NCBI RefSeq assembly: GCF_021352225.1
Contig: NZ_JAAUVI010000002.1
Span: 496,001 to 560,000 of the forward strand
Origin: Methylobacterium sp. C25
GTDB lineage: Bacteria; Pseudomonadota; Alphaproteobacteria; Rhizobiales; Beijerinckiaceae
Direction of reading: 5' to 3'
DNA length: 64,000 bases
In this document: positions 27,267-37,160 of the stretch, in pieces
Layout of the letters: each line of letters begins with the position of its first letter
How positions within the stretch are numbered: the first letter of the stretch is position 1
Translations under genes and position numbers: made by a program
The notes under the pieces: model-generated
The model's database searches: none
Told to the model about the DNA's origin: nothing
Seen by the model: only the letters and a program-made list of their open reading frames with translations

Positions 27267-27986
27267 CTATCGACGCAGCAGCGCGACGGCGCCCAGCATC
27301 AGGGCATCTCCCAGGAATGCCAGCGCCGCCGTCGCTCCGGCGCCTTGAAGCATGGGCATAAGGTTCTGGTTCTGAAGGCCAGCGACGATCGGCGTACCGA
27401 GTGTCGAAGCACCAGCCAGCGCGCCGACGGCAGTCGTGGCGATCGACAAGACCAGGGCAACGCGCAGGGCATCCAGGATGCCGGCGCCGGCCAGGGGCAG
27501 TTCGACCTGGGTAAGGACCTGGCGTGATGTCAGGCCGAGCGCAATGCCGGCCTCCCGCGCCTCGGGCGAGACCGCCTCGATCGCACCCACGGTGCTCCGC
27601 AGGGTCGGCATGATGCCGTAGGCGACGAGTGCCAGGAGCGTCGGCGGCCCGCCGAAACCGAGTAACGGCAACGCCAGCGCGACGACCACTACGGGCGGCA
27701 CGGCTTGAGCGACGGCGGCAGCCGCATCGATGGTTCTGCGCAGCCGCTCGGCACGCCTGCGCGTCGCGACCACCCCGAGGCCGACACCGAGACTGCCGAC
27801 GAGCGCGAGTCCCAGACTAGCCAGTGCGAGGTGGTGGCTGCCGAGTTCGACGAGCCGCGTCGCGCTCAACGGTCGACGAGCCGGTGCGCCTAGCGACATG
27901 GCGATTACACTGGCAACGCCAGGGTGGCTGAGCGCGGCCAGAGCGAGGCCGACGAGGAGTGGGCCGAGGGCCGGATGCAGCCTCAT
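27267..27986 (-). CDS. yehW: Osmolyte ABC transporter permease, YehW-like
   Basis: The 239-residue integral membrane protein has about five or six helices and the permease EAA-type loop EAREAGIALGLTSRQVLTQVELPLAGAGIL, characteristic of binding-protein-dependent ABC permeases. Its length and pairing with a longer permease match YehW of the YehZYXW glycine-betaine-type importers. It overlaps the previous gene by 4 bases (ATGA). The ATP-binding subunit normally found between the permeases is absent. The substrate is not determinable from sequence. Confidence 0.85.
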   Translation of the reverse strand: MRLHPALGPLLVGLALAALSHPGVASVIAMSLGAPARRPLSATRLVELGSHHLALASLGLALVGSLGVGLGVVATRRRAERLRRTIDAAAAVAQAVPPVVVVALALPLLGFGGPPTLLALVAYGIMPTLRSTVGAIEAVSPEAREAGIALGLTSRQVLTQVELPLAGAGILDALRVALVLSIATTAVGALAGASTLGTPIVAGLQNQNLMPMLQGAGATAALAFLGDALMLGAVALLRR

Positions 27987-29164
27987 CCGCGTAACCGCCG
28001 ACGCGCCGCATCTTCAACGACGCTCAAACTGCGCTCGATGAGAAGCGAGAGACCGATGACTGGGAGCGTCCCGAGTAAAATCAGATCTGGCGCGAACTGC
28101 GCCATGCCGTCGAAGACGATGCCGCCGAGGCCACCGGCCCCGACCAGCGCCCCCAACGTTACCAGCCCGATCGCCTGAACGCTCGCCACGCGCAGCGCTC
28201 CGATCAAAATCGGGGCGCCGAGGGGCAGGTGAATGTCGAGCAGGATCTGGCGACGAGTCAGGCCAATCGCCGTCGCTGCGTCACGGGTCGCGGGATCGGC
28301 TGCACGCAGCGCGCCCTCGAGCCCGCGCCAGAACGGGAGCAGCAGGTAACAGGCAATGGCGAGGACGGCCGGCCCCGGCCCGATCGCCGAGAGACCGGTC
28401 GCGCGCAAGGCGGGCACTGCAGCGAGCATGCCGGAAACCAGTGCAACAAGGCCGCCGAGCAACGCGACCGCCGGCACGACCTGCAGCCCGTTGATGGCGA
28501 TGTCGACGGCGTATCGGCCGGACCGCCACGCGTAGAGAAGTGCGCATGTCAAAGCCGCAAGCACGACCGCGGCTGCCGACAGTGCGATATGCTGGACGAT
28601 AGCGGCCTGCACGCTCGCTGCGCGTGCTCGATATTCCACGGCGAGCGAGAGGCTGTCGTAAACCCCGGCACGATAGAGCAGGACGAACGCGATGAGCAGG
28701 CTTGCGATGGCCAGCCATCCAGCGCCGCCGATCCGCGCCCGCCCTGCCGCCCAGGTCATGGCGCAAGTCAGCATCAGAAGGCCGGCCCACCCTCCCGAGG
28801 CGAGCCGAGCCCGAGTGGCTGGTGGCTGGCCGGCGGTCAGGTCGGTGGCAGCCTGACCAAGTGCCACGGTCAGCCAAACGAGAGCCGTGGCGAAGGTCGC
28901 CAGCGCGATCAAGGCGGCGAAGCGCGAGCGGCTCGCTCCAAGGCCGATTGCACCGAACAGACACAGAGCGGCGATCAGCCATCCCGCTGGTCCGAGCGCC
29001 GCCGCCGTCAGCGGCGTACCGACGACGAGGCGATTGGCAGCGAGGCGCAGCATCGGCAAGGCGCCCGCGATGCCTGAGAGCGCACCGGCGACGGCGAGCA
29101 CGTACCACAGTTGCCAAATATCGAAGCCGACGGTCCGATCGATCGCCTTCGCGACAGCGGTCAT
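27983..29164 (-). CDS. yehY: Osmolyte ABC transporter permease, YehY-like
   Basis: The 393-residue protein has many hydrophobic segments, with an N-terminal extra membrane region of about 190 residues before the conserved permease core, as in YehY. The EAA-type loop is DAATAIGLTRRQILLDIHLPLGAPILIG. It starts in the stop codon of the binding-protein gene (ATGA) and ends in the start codon of the short permease, so no intervening gene can have been missed. Likely forms the channel with YehW. Confidence 0.86.
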   Translation of the reverse strand: MTAVAKAIDRTVGFDIWQLWYVLAVAGALSGIAGALPMLRLAANRLVVGTPLTAAALGPAGWLIAALCLFGAIGLGASRSRFAALIALATFATALVWLTVALGQAATDLTAGQPPATRARLASGGWAGLLMLTCAMTWAAGRARIGGAGWLAIASLLIAFVLLYRAGVYDSLSLAVEYRARAASVQAAIVQHIALSAAAVVLAALTCALLYAWRSGRYAVDIAINGLQVVPAVALLGGLVALVSGMLAAVPALRATGLSAIGPGPAVLAIACYLLLPFWRGLEGALRAADPATRDAATAIGLTRRQILLDIHLPLGAPILIGALRVASVQAIGLVTLGALVGAGGLGGIVFDGMAQFAPDLILLGTLPVIGLSLLIERSLSVVEDAARRRLRG

Positions 29165-30153
29165 GGCGCAGCGCCAGCTCCGGCGAGGTAGTTGCGCGCG
29201 ACGGCGTCGGCCGTCTCGCCCTCAACGGTGATCCGGGCGTTGAGACGGCGAAGGGTGTCCGCGTCGAGCCGGGCGAAGACCAGATCGAGTGCCTCGCGTA
29301 TCCCGGGGTGCCGGGTCAGGGTCTCGGCGCGGATCACTGGCGCGACCTCGTAGACGATCTGCGCGGCCTTCGGATCGGTCATCACCGCAAGATCCAGGGC
29401 GGCGAGCGCACCGTCGGTACCGTAGACCATGCCCGCATTGACCCCGCTGATTCCCTCGGCGGCTGCTCGTGCGGTCACGGCGGTATCGCCGCCCGGCAGG
29501 CTGATGATCCGGTTCCTCGGCATCGTGAATCCGTAGGCGGCCTCGAAGGAGGGCAGCGCGGCTGGGCTTTCAACAAATTCCGTCGAGGCTGCCAGGGTGA
29601 TGAGGTCTTCTCGCACAGCGCTGGCAAAATCCGCCATCGAGCTGAGGCCTCGCTCACGGGCGAGGTTGCCGCGCACGGCGATCAGCCACGTATTGTTGGC
29701 CGATGCCGGCTTCAGCCAGACAAGGCCGCGTTCGGCATCGAGCGCTCGGATCCGCTCGTAGCCGCCCTCCCCTGTCTTCCAGACCGCATCGGTGTCCGTA
29801 CCGGAGAAGAACGCGCCGTTGCCGGTATATTCCGGATAGATGTCGACCTCGCCCGCGAGCAGGGCTGAACGCACGATCAATGTCGGGCCGAGACCGAGCT
29901 TGCGTTCGACCGTAAGTCCGAGACCCTCGAGGATCAGGGCGATGAGGCTTCCAGTCAGCGCGCCTTCCGTGTCGCTCTTCGAAGCCACGACGATCGGGCG
30001 CGAGCCTCGAGCGAATGACGGGTTGGCACCCGACAGCAAGCTGGCGCAAAGCGCCGTCAGTATCCCGCGCCGTGAGAGGGCTTTTCTCGGTGGGGGGTCT
30101 GTTTGCGCTTCAGAAGGTTGCCCGTTTGCAACGAATGTATTGGCGCGTAACAT
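29161..30153 (-). CDS. osmF: Quaternary-amine-type ABC substrate-binding protein (OsmF/YehZ-like)
   Basis: The 330-residue protein starts MLRANTFVANGQP and has an export signal with a twin-arginine look (SRRGILTALCASLLSGANPSFA). The binding domain contains IVVASKSDTEGALTGSLIA, LIVRSALLAGEVDIYPEYTGN and LVWLKPASANNTW, the OpuBC/ProX/OsmF pattern, with aromatic residues typical of betaine or choline cages. It heads a three-gene operon. A longer frame to 30207 was not used because the region is upstream of the normal signal peptide. It feeds the two permeases; the ATPase must come from elsewhere. Confidence 0.85.
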   Translation of the reverse strand: MLRANTFVANGQPSEAQTDPPPRKALSRRGILTALCASLLSGANPSFARGSRPIVVASKSDTEGALTGSLIALILEGLGLTVERKLGLGPTLIVRSALLAGEVDIYPEYTGNGAFFSGTDTDAVWKTGEGGYERIRALDAERGLVWLKPASANNTWLIAVRGNLARERGLSSMADFASAVREDLITLAASTEFVESPAALPSFEAAYGFTMPRNRIISLPGGDTAVTARAAAEGISGVNAGMVYGTDGALAALDLAVMTDPKAAQIVYEVAPVIRAETLTRHPGIREALDLVFARLDADTLRRLNARITVEGETADAVARNYLAGAGAAP

Positions 30154-30197
30154 CACCGCTGGCCTCAGTCCCGCCGCGCCCTGTCGAGAGCTTGACA

Positions 30198-30215
30198 CGC
30201 CCGACATAACGGGCG
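30198..30215. promoter_or_regulatory. Short inverted repeat between osmF-like and response-regulator genes
   Basis: CGCCCG and CGGGCG flank an AT-containing ACATAA spacer, 45 bases upstream of the osmF start and 118 bases from the divergent gene. It is operator-like but short. Confidence 0.3.
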
Positions 30216-30333
30216 ACGCCTCAAAGCGTTTCGGGTTCGACCCGGCACGCCTTGCACGACAATCCGATACAAGACCGCCTCCATCGCGGCACCGTTCCGC
30301 CAGCGGAACGAATCGAAGGGGACACCATTCGGC

Positions 30334-30723
30334 GTGAGCGCGGAACCCAACGAGGACATCCTCAAAGGCGCACGGGTGCTAGTTGTCGAGGACGAGGCCG
30401 CCATCTCGATGCTGCTCGAGGACATGCTGCTCGATTTCGGCTGCGAGATCGTGGGGCCTGCCGCGCGCCTCGCGACTGCGCTCGACATGGCCCAGCGCGA
30501 GACCTTCGCCGTGGCGATCCTCGACGTAAACGTCGCCGGCGAGCCGATCTATCCGGTGGCCGAGGCTATCGTCGAGCGCGACCTCCCGCTGGTCTTCTCC
30601 ACCGGGTATGGCGGCGCCGGCATCCGCGAGCCATTCCGGGATCGCCCCGTGGTCCAGAAGCCCTTCAGCCAAGCCGATCTCAAGCGGACTCTGATCTCGG
30701 CGATCAAGGCCGCAGGCGTCTAG
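30334..30723 (+). CDS. Single-domain response regulator
   Basis: The 129-residue protein begins with GTG and consists of one receiver domain with no output domain: VVEDEAAISMLLEDML (acidic pocket), phospho-acceptor in AILDVNVAGEPIYP, switch Ser/Thr in VFSTGYGG and Lys in VVQKPFSQADL. The EPIYP and GYGGAG features match the FixJ-like stand-alone receivers common in Alphaproteobacteria that move phosphate between kinases. No kinase is adjacent. It stops four bases before the convergent yraN stop. Confidence 0.87.
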   Translation: MSAEPNEDILKGARVLVVEDEAAISMLLEDMLLDFGCEIVGPAARLATALDMAQRETFAVAILDVNVAGEPIYPVAEAIVERDLPLVFSTGYGGAGIREPFRDRPVVQKPFSQADLKRTLISAIKAAGV

Positions 30724-30727
30724 GGGC

Positions 30728-31099
30728 TCATTCGATCGCGAATGCGTCGACGAGGTGCACCGGCCAAGCCCGGCGCCCTACGAAAACGGCGTCCGCCCGC
30801 AGGGTCGCATCCGGTGGCGGGGGATGGCGCGCCAGCCAGACCCGCACCGCTCGCGAAAAGCGCCTACGCTTGTGTGCATCGATGGCGATCTGCGCATCTG
30901 CAAGCGCTGCGCGCGCTTTGACCTCGACGAAGACGGTGGTGCGTCCACGGCGCATGATGAGATCAATCTCGCCACCGGCGGCAGCGAAACGTGTCGCCAG
31001 CGGGCGATAGCCCTTCAGCATCAGCGCGAGCAGGGCCATGGCCTCGCCGTGGAGGCCGCGCCGGTAGGTCGCGCGGCGGCGCTTTTCAGGCGCGATCAT
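30728..31099 (-). CDS. yraN: YraN family protein (UPF0102)
   Basis: The 123-residue protein starts [15 protein letters not shown]. The UPF0102 signature is clear: [40 protein letters not shown] and [18 protein letters not shown]. The fold is an endonuclease-like Holliday-junction-resolvase type, but the function is not established. It overlaps the end of rsmI by 14 bases, so they are translated from one transcript (LppC-rsmI-yraN neighbourhood is conserved). Confidence 0.93.
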   Translation of the reverse strand: MIAPEKRRRATYRRGLHGEAMALLALMLKGYRPLATRFAAAGGEIDLIMRRGRTTVFVEVKARAALADAQIAIDAHKRRRFSRAVRVWLARHPPPPDATLRADAVFVGRRAWPVHLVDAFAIE

Positions 31100-32033
31100 C
31101 GTTGCGGCGGGCGAGCACCAGGGCGCGGGCGTAGACAATACGCTTCTTCTGCCCGGTCTCGTCGGCGACGAGAGCCGCAGCGTCCTTGATCGAGTGGCGG
31201 GCGAGCGCCGCCTCAATCCGCGCGTCGAGATCGGTGTCAACTTCCTCCACCTGCTCTTCCACGGCCGTGCCGATCACCACCACGACCTCCCCCTTGGGCG
31301 AGCCCTCCTCCGCGAAGGTCTCGGCGAGAGAGGCGAGCCTGCCGCGACGGATGGTCTCGAAGAGCTTGGTGAGTTCGCGCGCCACCGCGGCAGGACGGTT
31401 GCCGCCCAGGACGGCAGAGGCATCAGCCAGCATTTCCGGCAGTCGGTGGGGGGACTCGAACAGGACCAGCGTGCCCGGTATGCCGGCGAGCGCCTCAAGG
31501 CGGTTCCGGCGGGCGCCGGACTTCTGCGGAAGGAAGCCCTCGAAAAAGAAGCGGTCCGTCGGGAGGCCCGCCGCGACGATCGCGGTCATCACTGCCGACG
31601 GACCGGGAATCGGCGAGATCGGGATGCCAGCCTCGATGGTGGCCTGAACAAGCTTGTAGCCGGGGTCAGAGACCAGTGGGGTTCCGGCATCCGAGACCAG
31701 GGCCAGGGCCTCCCCACTCTGCATGCGCAGGATCATCCGCTCGCGCACCGCCTCGTTCGAATGTTCGTGATAGGCCACGAGCGGCGTTGTGATCCCGTAA
31801 TGCATCATCAGCGTGCGGGTGACGCGGGTATCCTCGGCGAGCACTGCGTCCGCGGCGGCAAGCGTCTGAAGGGCGCGAAAGGTGACGTCGCGCAGATTCC
31901 CGATCGGCGTCGCAACGATGTAGAGGCCCGCTGGCAGAGGCTCTGCTTCTGCCGCGAGGCCGAAGGCCGTGAAGGTCGCGGCAGGTTTGGCGGGGCCGGG
32001 CTTTGGCTCACGCTTGTCGATTCGCTGTGTCAT
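31086..32033 (-). CDS. rsmI: 16S rRNA 2'-O-methyltransferase RsmI
   Basis: It methylates C1402 ribose of 16S rRNA at the P site. The 315-residue protein has the tetrapyrrole-methylase-like fold: [53 protein letters not shown] and [15 protein letters not shown]. The start is [12 protein letters not shown]; a 35-residue low-complexity N-terminus precedes the domain. It overlaps yraN and is divergent from the LppC lipoprotein gene. Confidence 0.95.
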   Translation of the reverse strand: MTQRIDKREPKPGPAKPAATFTAFGLAAEAEPLPAGLYIVATPIGNLRDVTFRALQTLAAADAVLAEDTRVTRTLMMHYGITTPLVAYHEHSNEAVRERMILRMQSGEALALVSDAGTPLVSDPGYKLVQATIEAGIPISPIPGPSAVMTAIVAAGLPTDRFFFEGFLPQKSGARRNRLEALAGIPGTLVLFESPHRLPEMLADASAVLGGNRPAAVARELTKLFETIRRGRLASLAETFAEEGSPKGEVVVVIGTAVEEQVEEVDTDLDARIEAALARHSIKDAAALVADETGQKKRIVYARALVLARRNDDRA

Positions 32034-32152
32034 GAGAACGACAATGCCATGCTCACGCAGTGTTGCGGACCGTCTCCGACGCCCTGCCCGCATTTACTTT
32101 TAGCCGGGCCACCGACATCGTGCGGTCATTCAAGGCTTGGGGAGGCCACTGG

Positions 32153-33370
32153 ATGAGCTGTGACCGCCCGAGGATCGGACGCGCGCATGGCGTTGTGGCC
32201 GGCCTCCTCTCCTGGACCCTCGCCGCCTGCGTCGGCGGACCGGATTCGCCCCGTACGCGCTCAGAAGCAGTCGCGCCTCGGGCCGAAACGTCTGCGGCAG
32301 AGCCCGCCAAGCAGAGCGCGGGGCAAATCGGCTCGGGCAGCGTCAAAGTCGCGCTCATCGTGCCGCTGACAGGACAGGGAGCGAGCGTCGGCGCCGCACT
32401 GCGGAATGCCGCTGAACTCGCCTACGACGACTTCCAAAAGCCTGATCTCAGTATCATCGTGAAGGACGACCACGGCACTCCGGATGGCGCTCGCGAGGCT
32501 GCGCAATCGGCGCTAGCGGATGGGGCTGAGGCCGTGCTCGGCCCGCTCTTCGCGGCCAACGTCGCCGCCGTCGGCGCGCCGGTGCGCAACGCGGGCAAGC
32601 CGGTGATCGCCTTTTCCACGGATGCGGCCGTGGCGGCGCGAGGCGTCTACCTGATCAGTTTCCTGCCGCAGTCCGAGGTCGACCGCGTGGTTGACGAGGT
32701 CGCGGCGGGAGGGCGCCGCTCCTTCGCCGCGCTGATCCCCGAGACCAGCTACGGCAATGCCGTCGAGGCCCAGTTCCGCGAGGCGGTGGCACGCAAGGGC
32801 GGCCGTGTCGTCGGGCTGGAGCGTTACGCGCCGGCCGATCCCAGCGCAGCCGTCGAGCGGTTGAGAGGCGTGATCGCGGGGCCGAACGCGCAGGCCGACG
32901 CGCTGTTTTTGCCGGGCTCGGCCGACGGCCTCCTCACCATGGCCGCTGCGCTCACCAAAGCGGGATTTTCGCCCTCGCGCGTGCGTCCGGTTGGGACCGC
33001 CTTGTGGAACGACCCGAAGATCCTGACGCTGCCCGCCTTCCAAGGAGGAACGTTTGCGGCACCGGAATCCGCCGGCTTTGCCTCGTTCTCCCAACGCTAT
33101 CAGGCCAAGTACGGGTCTGTACCGCCGCGTGTGGCCTCGCTCGGCTACGATGCTGTCTCGCTCACCGCGGCCCTCAGCCGGCAATACGGAACCCAGCGCT
33201 TCACCGATGCGACGCTCACGACGCCATCGGGCTTCACCGGCATAGACGGGACCTTCCGATTCCGGCCCGAGGGCGCGAGCGACCGGGCTTTGGCGGTATA
33301 TGAGATTCGAAGTGGCGCTGCGGCGGTGGTGAGCCCGGCACCGCGCGCGCTCGGCCCCTCGGGGATCTGA
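32153..33370 (+). CDS. Penicillin-binding protein activator, LppC/LpoA-like lipoprotein
   Basis: The 405-residue protein starts MSCDRPRIGRAHG with a GGGGAGG ribosome site and a lipoprotein signal ending in WTLAAC, so Cys is likely lipidated. The rest is a type-1 periplasmic-binding fold as in LppC and branched-chain amino acid receptors: VALIVPLTGQGASVGAALRNA, ILVGP-like DGAEAVLGPLFAANVAAVG and SLGYDAVSLTAAL. LpoA stimulates penicillin-binding protein PBP1a in Enterobacteria; that role here is inferred from position beside rsmI/yraN. Confidence 0.85.
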   Translation: MSCDRPRIGRAHGVVAGLLSWTLAACVGGPDSPRTRSEAVAPRAETSAAEPAKQSAGQIGSGSVKVALIVPLTGQGASVGAALRNAAELAYDDFQKPDLSIIVKDDHGTPDGAREAAQSALADGAEAVLGPLFAANVAAVGAPVRNAGKPVIAFSTDAAVAARGVYLISFLPQSEVDRVVDEVAAGGRRSFAALIPETSYGNAVEAQFREAVARKGGRVVGLERYAPADPSAAVERLRGVIAGPNAQADALFLPGSADGLLTMAAALTKAGFSPSRVRPVGTALWNDPKILTLPAFQGGTFAAPESAGFASFSQRYQAKYGSVPPRVASLGYDAVSLTAALSRQYGTQRFTDATLTTPSGFTGIDGTFRFRPEGASDRALAVYEIRSGAAAVVSPAPRALGPSGI

Positions 33371-33383
33371 CGCCGCTCCGGCA

Positions 33384-34145
33384 TCAGGCCCGCATCAACA
33401 GCCTCTCGTACTCAGCCTCGGAGACTCCATAGGCGTCACCGACGAGGTCGAGAAGCTTTTCGCGATTGAGCACGGTGATACGGCCGCGCCGCGCCCGGAT
33501 CATGCCCTCGCCCTCCAGAAGTTGCGTGGCCATCGTCACGCTCGGTCGACGCACGCCCAGCATCAGCGAGAGAAATTTGTGGGTCAGCGGAAGCTCGTCG
33601 CGGCAGAGACGGTCCTGCGTCATCAGGATCCAGCGGGCCAGCCGCGCCTCGATGTTGAGATCCGCGTTGGCATACACGGTCTGACCAACCTGGACGATGA
33701 GGCTCTGAGCGAAGCGGCCAAGGACACCGCGAAGCGAAGCACTCTTGTGCATCGCCATGTGGAGGTCCGCGGCGGCTATGCGGAGCGCGCAGCCCTCAGC
33801 CTGGACCAGTCCGATGTGCGGGGACTGGTCCGCGCCGAGGACGAGAGGCAAGCCGACAAGCCCCTCGTAGCCGACGATGCCGATTTCGACCCGACCGCCC
33901 TCTGTGTTGCTGACATCGGCCACGATCGAGATCAGCCCCTCCTCGATGAAATAGGCGTGCCGGATAGGTGTATGGGCCGCCAGCAGGATCTCGTTCAGCG
34001 AGAGCGAGACCCGCTCGAAAGCAGGCGCGAGCAGAGCGAAATCCTCCGGATCCAGGATGCTCAGGAGGCGATTGCGGCTGCTGGAGCGCCCGGGCTCATC
34101 GAGGCTTTCACTGCCGCCGAAGCGAAGTATCTGCGTTTCGGTCAT
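33384..34145 (-). CDS. Crp/Fnr family transcriptional regulator
   Basis: The 253-residue protein begins MTETQILRFGGSES, with GGAG seven bases before the ATG. A cyclic-nucleotide-type sensor domain (about 40-150, HAYFIEEGLISIVAD, RVEIGIVGYEGLVGLP) precedes a winged helix (KFLSLMLGVRRPSVTMATQL and GRITVLNREKLLDLVG). There is no FNR-style Cys cluster, and the VGxxGxLG-like site differs from Crp, so the ligand is unknown. Targets cannot be read from the window. It faces a small DUF6894 gene. Confidence 0.86.
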   Translation of the reverse strand: MTETQILRFGGSESLDEPGRSSSRNRLLSILDPEDFALLAPAFERVSLSLNEILLAAHTPIRHAYFIEEGLISIVADVSNTEGGRVEIGIVGYEGLVGLPLVLGADQSPHIGLVQAEGCALRIAAADLHMAMHKSASLRGVLGRFAQSLIVQVGQTVYANADLNIEARLARWILMTQDRLCRDELPLTHKFLSLMLGVRRPSVTMATQLLEGEGMIRARRGRITVLNREKLLDLVGDAYGVSEAEYERLLMRA

Positions 34146-34331
34146 TCCGAACTCCATGCGCTGGCGGCGATGTCCATCAGGCGCGAGAAAAAGTTCGGCA
34201 CTCTCGACAGTTCATGTTCGCCGAGCCTGCTCCGATTGGTGTCGTCAGTCGAAGCGGCACAGGCGCGTGCCGATGCAGAGTTCCGATCACTCAGGAGTGA
34301 GGTTGGGCCGGAAACGCATGAAGGCAACGGC

Positions 34332-34568
34332 TCAGTCCGCCCAACCGCTGCGCAGCGAGAGGGTCGCGTTGAAGAGTACCTTCCTGTCGCCGTCCCTCAG
34401 AGTGCCCGTGAAGTCCCTGACATGACCGTCTGGGAGCTCGTCCTTCGCGAGCATTGCCAGGGCCGCAACCAGCTCCTGACGCGCCTCCTCGGCGCTCGGA
34501 TGCTCGGACCCTTCGTTGTCTTCGAAGCTTCGCACCCCGTCATCGAGCTCAAAGAAAAAAAGCGGCAT
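34332..34568 (-). CDS. DUF6894 family small protein
   Basis: The 78-residue protein begins MPLFFFELDDGVRSF, then DNEGSEHPSAEEARQELVAA and a C-terminal beta segment. This pattern (MPRYFFHxxDG, xDxxGxELPDLEAARxEA) is characteristic of a small Rhizobiales family (DUF6894) with no known function. It often occurs near stress or regulatory genes. Confidence 0.72.
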   Translation of the reverse strand: MPLFFFELDDGVRSFEDNEGSEHPSAEEARQELVAALAMLAKDELPDGHVRDFTGTLRDGDRKVLFNATLSLRSGWAD

Positions 34569-34630
34569 CGTTTCCTCGAGTCAGTCTGACCTCCAACTCG
34601 CTGATGTCAAAAGAGTTTCTGTCTACAGTT

Positions 34631-35818
34631 TCACACTTGGCCGGATAGCTCCGCCACGAGTGCGTTGAGCACCGGCGCGCCACGCGCCGTCGCCGCGATG
34701 TTTCCGGTCCCGGTGATAGTGACGAGGCCGTCGGCGATCAGCGTCTCGAGCCGGTCGCCATCGAGGGCCCGACCCTTCAGCGCGGTGTAGCGCGCTGGAT
34801 GGATGCCCTCCGCGAGGCGCAGGCCCATCATCAGAAATTCATCGCCCTCGGCATCGGCCGACAGCGCTTCGGTCTCGACAATGCCGTTGCCGTCGCGCTC
34901 GACGCGGGCAAGCCACCCCTCGGGCGATTTCTCCGTCACGGTGCCGATGCGGCCCTCCGGCTGGACGAGACGACCATGGGCCCCCGGCCCGATCCCGGCA
35001 TATTCGCCGTAGCGCCAATAGAGCAGGTTATGCCGCGATTGCGCCCCCCGCCGCGCATGATTTGAGATCTCGTACGCGGGCAAGCCTGCCTTGTCGCAGG
35101 CCTCCTGGGTGACGTCGTAAAGGATGCGGGCATCCTCGTCGTCCGGAGGCGCCAGACGGCCAGCCTGGGCGAGGCCGAAGAATGGCGTGCCCGGCTCGAT
35201 GGTGAGCTGGTAGAGCGAGAGATGCTCGGCGGCATGTGCGATGGCCTCCTCCAGCTCGGCGCGCCATGCTTCCGGGGTTTGGCGAGGCCGTGCGTAGATC
35301 AGGTCGAATGAGAACCGCTCGAAATGCGTTGCGGCCATGCGCACCGCCGATAGCGCCTCGTCCACACTGTGCAGGCGGCCGAGAGCCTTGAGGTCTGCGT
35401 CGTTCAAGGCCTGCACGCCAAGCGAGACGCGGTTGACTCCTGCCGCGCGGTAGCCGCGGAAGCGTTCCGCCTCCACGCTGGTGGGATTGGCCTCCAACGT
35501 CACCTCGACGTCGGGTGCGATGCTCCAGGCTCCGGCCACAGCATCGAGGAGGCCGGCAACCGTCTCGGGCTTCATCAAGGACGGCGTGCCACCACCGAGG
35601 AAGATGCTCGACACGGTCCGGCCGGGCGTGCGCGCAGCGGTTTGGGCGATCTCGCTTCGGAAGGCCGCGAGGAAGCGCGCCTCGTCGACGCCGGCATGGC
35701 GGACATGGCTGTTGAAGTCGCAATAGGGGCACTTCGAGGCGCAGAACGGCCAATGCAGGTAGATGCCGAAGCCCGCATCGCGGGTCGGGTGGTCTGGTGC
35801 CTGCGAGTCGATAGTCAT
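34631..35818 (-). CDS. hemW: HemW radical-SAM heme chaperone
   Basis: Long called oxygen-independent coproporphyrinogen oxidase-like, HemW is now regarded as a heme chaperone. The 395-residue protein has the radical-SAM cluster motif [11 protein letters not shown] (Cx3Cx2C) near residue 27, preceded by YLHWPFC, the GGGTPSLM segment and [12 protein letters not shown]. It lacks the extra N-terminal Cys of HemN. The start [14 protein letters not shown] overlaps the stop of rdgB by 4 bases. Confidence 0.95.
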   Translation of the reverse strand: MTIDSQAPDHPTRDAGFGIYLHWPFCASKCPYCDFNSHVRHAGVDEARFLAAFRSEIAQTAARTPGRTVSSIFLGGGTPSLMKPETVAGLLDAVAGAWSIAPDVEVTLEANPTSVEAERFRGYRAAGVNRVSLGVQALNDADLKALGRLHSVDEALSAVRMAATHFERFSFDLIYARPRQTPEAWRAELEEAIAHAAEHLSLYQLTIEPGTPFFGLAQAGRLAPPDDEDARILYDVTQEACDKAGLPAYEISNHARRGAQSRHNLLYWRYGEYAGIGPGAHGRLVQPEGRIGTVTEKSPEGWLARVERDGNGIVETEALSADAEGDEFLMMGLRLAEGIHPARYTALKGRALDGDRLETLIADGLVTITGTGNIAATARGAPVLNALVAELSGQV

Positions 35819-36450
35819 CCCGGTCTGCGCAGGCAGGCTGCGGCGAGCAGCACGAAGGCCCGCGCGCGATGCGAGAGCGCCGCACCGTTCTGCCAATCGA
35901 CGCCGTGTTTCTCTTCCGAGGACATCTCGCCGAAGGTACGCTCGTGGCCATCCGGCTTGAACATCGGATCGTAGCCGAAGCCGAGCGTACCTCGAGGTTC
36001 GACGAGGTCACCGTGGACGCGGCCTTCGAACAGCTCGGTATGGCCGTCGGGCCAAGCGAGGACGAGGGCAGAGACGAAATGCGCGCGGGTCGAGGGCGTG
36101 CCGCGCCGTGAGACCTCATCGGCGATCCGGGCCATCGCACCCGAAAAATCCTTGTTCGGACCGGCCCAGCGTGCCGAAAAAATGCCTGGCGCGCCGTCGA
36201 GCGCTTCGACGCAAAGGCCGGAATCGTCGGCGAAGGCCGGCAGACCCGAGGCCTGCGCCGCCGCATGAGCCTTGATGGCCGCATTCTCGGCGAACATGGT
36301 GCCGGGCTCGTCGGGCTCGGGAAGGTTCAGCTCGCCGGCAGAGACCGCCTCGATGCCGAAGGGCGCCAGGAGTTCGCGCATCTCCACCAGCTTGCCGGCA
36401 TTGTGGGTCGCGATGACGACCCGGCCCGTGAGGACGCGCGGCGTATTCAT
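35815..36450 (-). CDS. rdgB: XTP/dITP diphosphatase
   Basis: RdgB hydrolyses inosine and xanthosine triphosphates to keep deaminated purines out of DNA. The 211-residue protein has the NTPase signatures [54 protein letters not shown] and FGYDPMF. The start [12 protein letters not shown] overlaps the stop of rph by 4 bases. The rph-rdgB-hemW order is a standard alphaproteobacterial operon. Confidence 0.96.
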   Translation of the reverse strand: MNTPRVLTGRVVIATHNAGKLVEMRELLAPFGIEAVSAGELNLPEPDEPGTMFAENAAIKAHAAAQASGLPAFADDSGLCVEALDGAPGIFSARWAGPNKDFSGAMARIADEVSRRGTPSTRAHFVSALVLAWPDGHTELFEGRVHGDLVEPRGTLGFGYDPMFKPDGHERTFGEMSSEEKHGVDWQNGAALSHRARAFVLLAAACLRRPG

Positions 36451-37160
36451 GCGATGGTCTGCTTCTGGAGCTCGACCAGTTCGGCGATGCCACCGCGGGC
36501 GAGCCGCAGCAGTTCCAGGAACTGGTCTTCGGAGAAGGGCTCGGCCTCGGCCGTGCCCTGCACTTCGACGATGCCGCCCTTGCCGGTCATCACGAAGTTG
36601 GCGTCGGTGTCGGCGGCCGAATCCTCGACATATTCGAGGTCGAGCACGGGTGTGCCCTTGTAGATGCCGCACGAAACAGCGGCGACATGGTCGCGCAGCG
36701 GATCGACCGAGATGATCGAGCGCTGGCGCATCCAGGAGAAGCAATCGTGCAGGGCGACCCAGGCGCCGGTGATGGCGGCCGTGCGGGTGCCGCCATCGGC
36801 CTGGAGCACGTCGCAGTCGATCGAAATCTGCTTCTCGCCGATCGCCGGCAGGTTGGTGACGGCGCGCAAGGAGCGGCCGATCAGGCGCTGGATCTCCTGA
36901 GTGCGGCCGGAGGGCTTGCCCGAATTCACCTCGCGCCGCGTGCGCTCATGCGTGGCGCGAGGGAGCATGGAATATTCGGCAGTGACCCAGCCCTTTCCCG
37001 AACCGCGCAGCCAGGGTGGGCCGCGCTCTTCGAGGGAGGCCGTGCAGAGCACCTTGGTCTCGCCGAAGGTGACGAGGCAGGAGCCCTCCGCGTAGCGGGC
37101 GACTGCCCGCTCGAGCGTGACCTTGCGCATCGCGTCCGGAGCGCGCTTCGAAGGCCGCAT
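36447..37160 (-). CDS. rph: Ribonuclease PH
   Basis: A 237-residue phosphorolytic exoribonuclease that trims tRNA 3' ends. Signatures: [67 protein letters not shown], and [21 protein letters not shown]. It is first in rph-rdgB-hemW. Many relatives have hrcA divergent upstream of rph; here a 336-base spacer and ssb lie there instead. Confidence 0.96.
   Translation of the reverse strand: MRPSKRAPDAMRKVTLERAVARYAEGSCLVTFGETKVLCTASLEERGPPWLRGSGKGWVTAEYSMLPRATHERTRREVNSGKPSGRTQEIQRLIGRSLRAVTNLPAIGEKQISIDCDVLQADGGTRTAAITGAWVALHDCFSWMRQRSIISVDPLRDHVAAVSCGIYKGTPVLDLEYVEDSAADTDANFVMTGKGGIVEVQGTAEAEPFSEDQFLELLRLARGGIAELVELQKQTIA

Noticed and set aside
28281..29225. 314-residue minus-strand frame overlapping the permease
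   Set aside because: Arg-rich low-complexity sequence in another frame of the YehY-like gene.
33384..34145. FNR-type oxygen sensor
   Set aside because: The regulator has no N-terminal Cys cluster.
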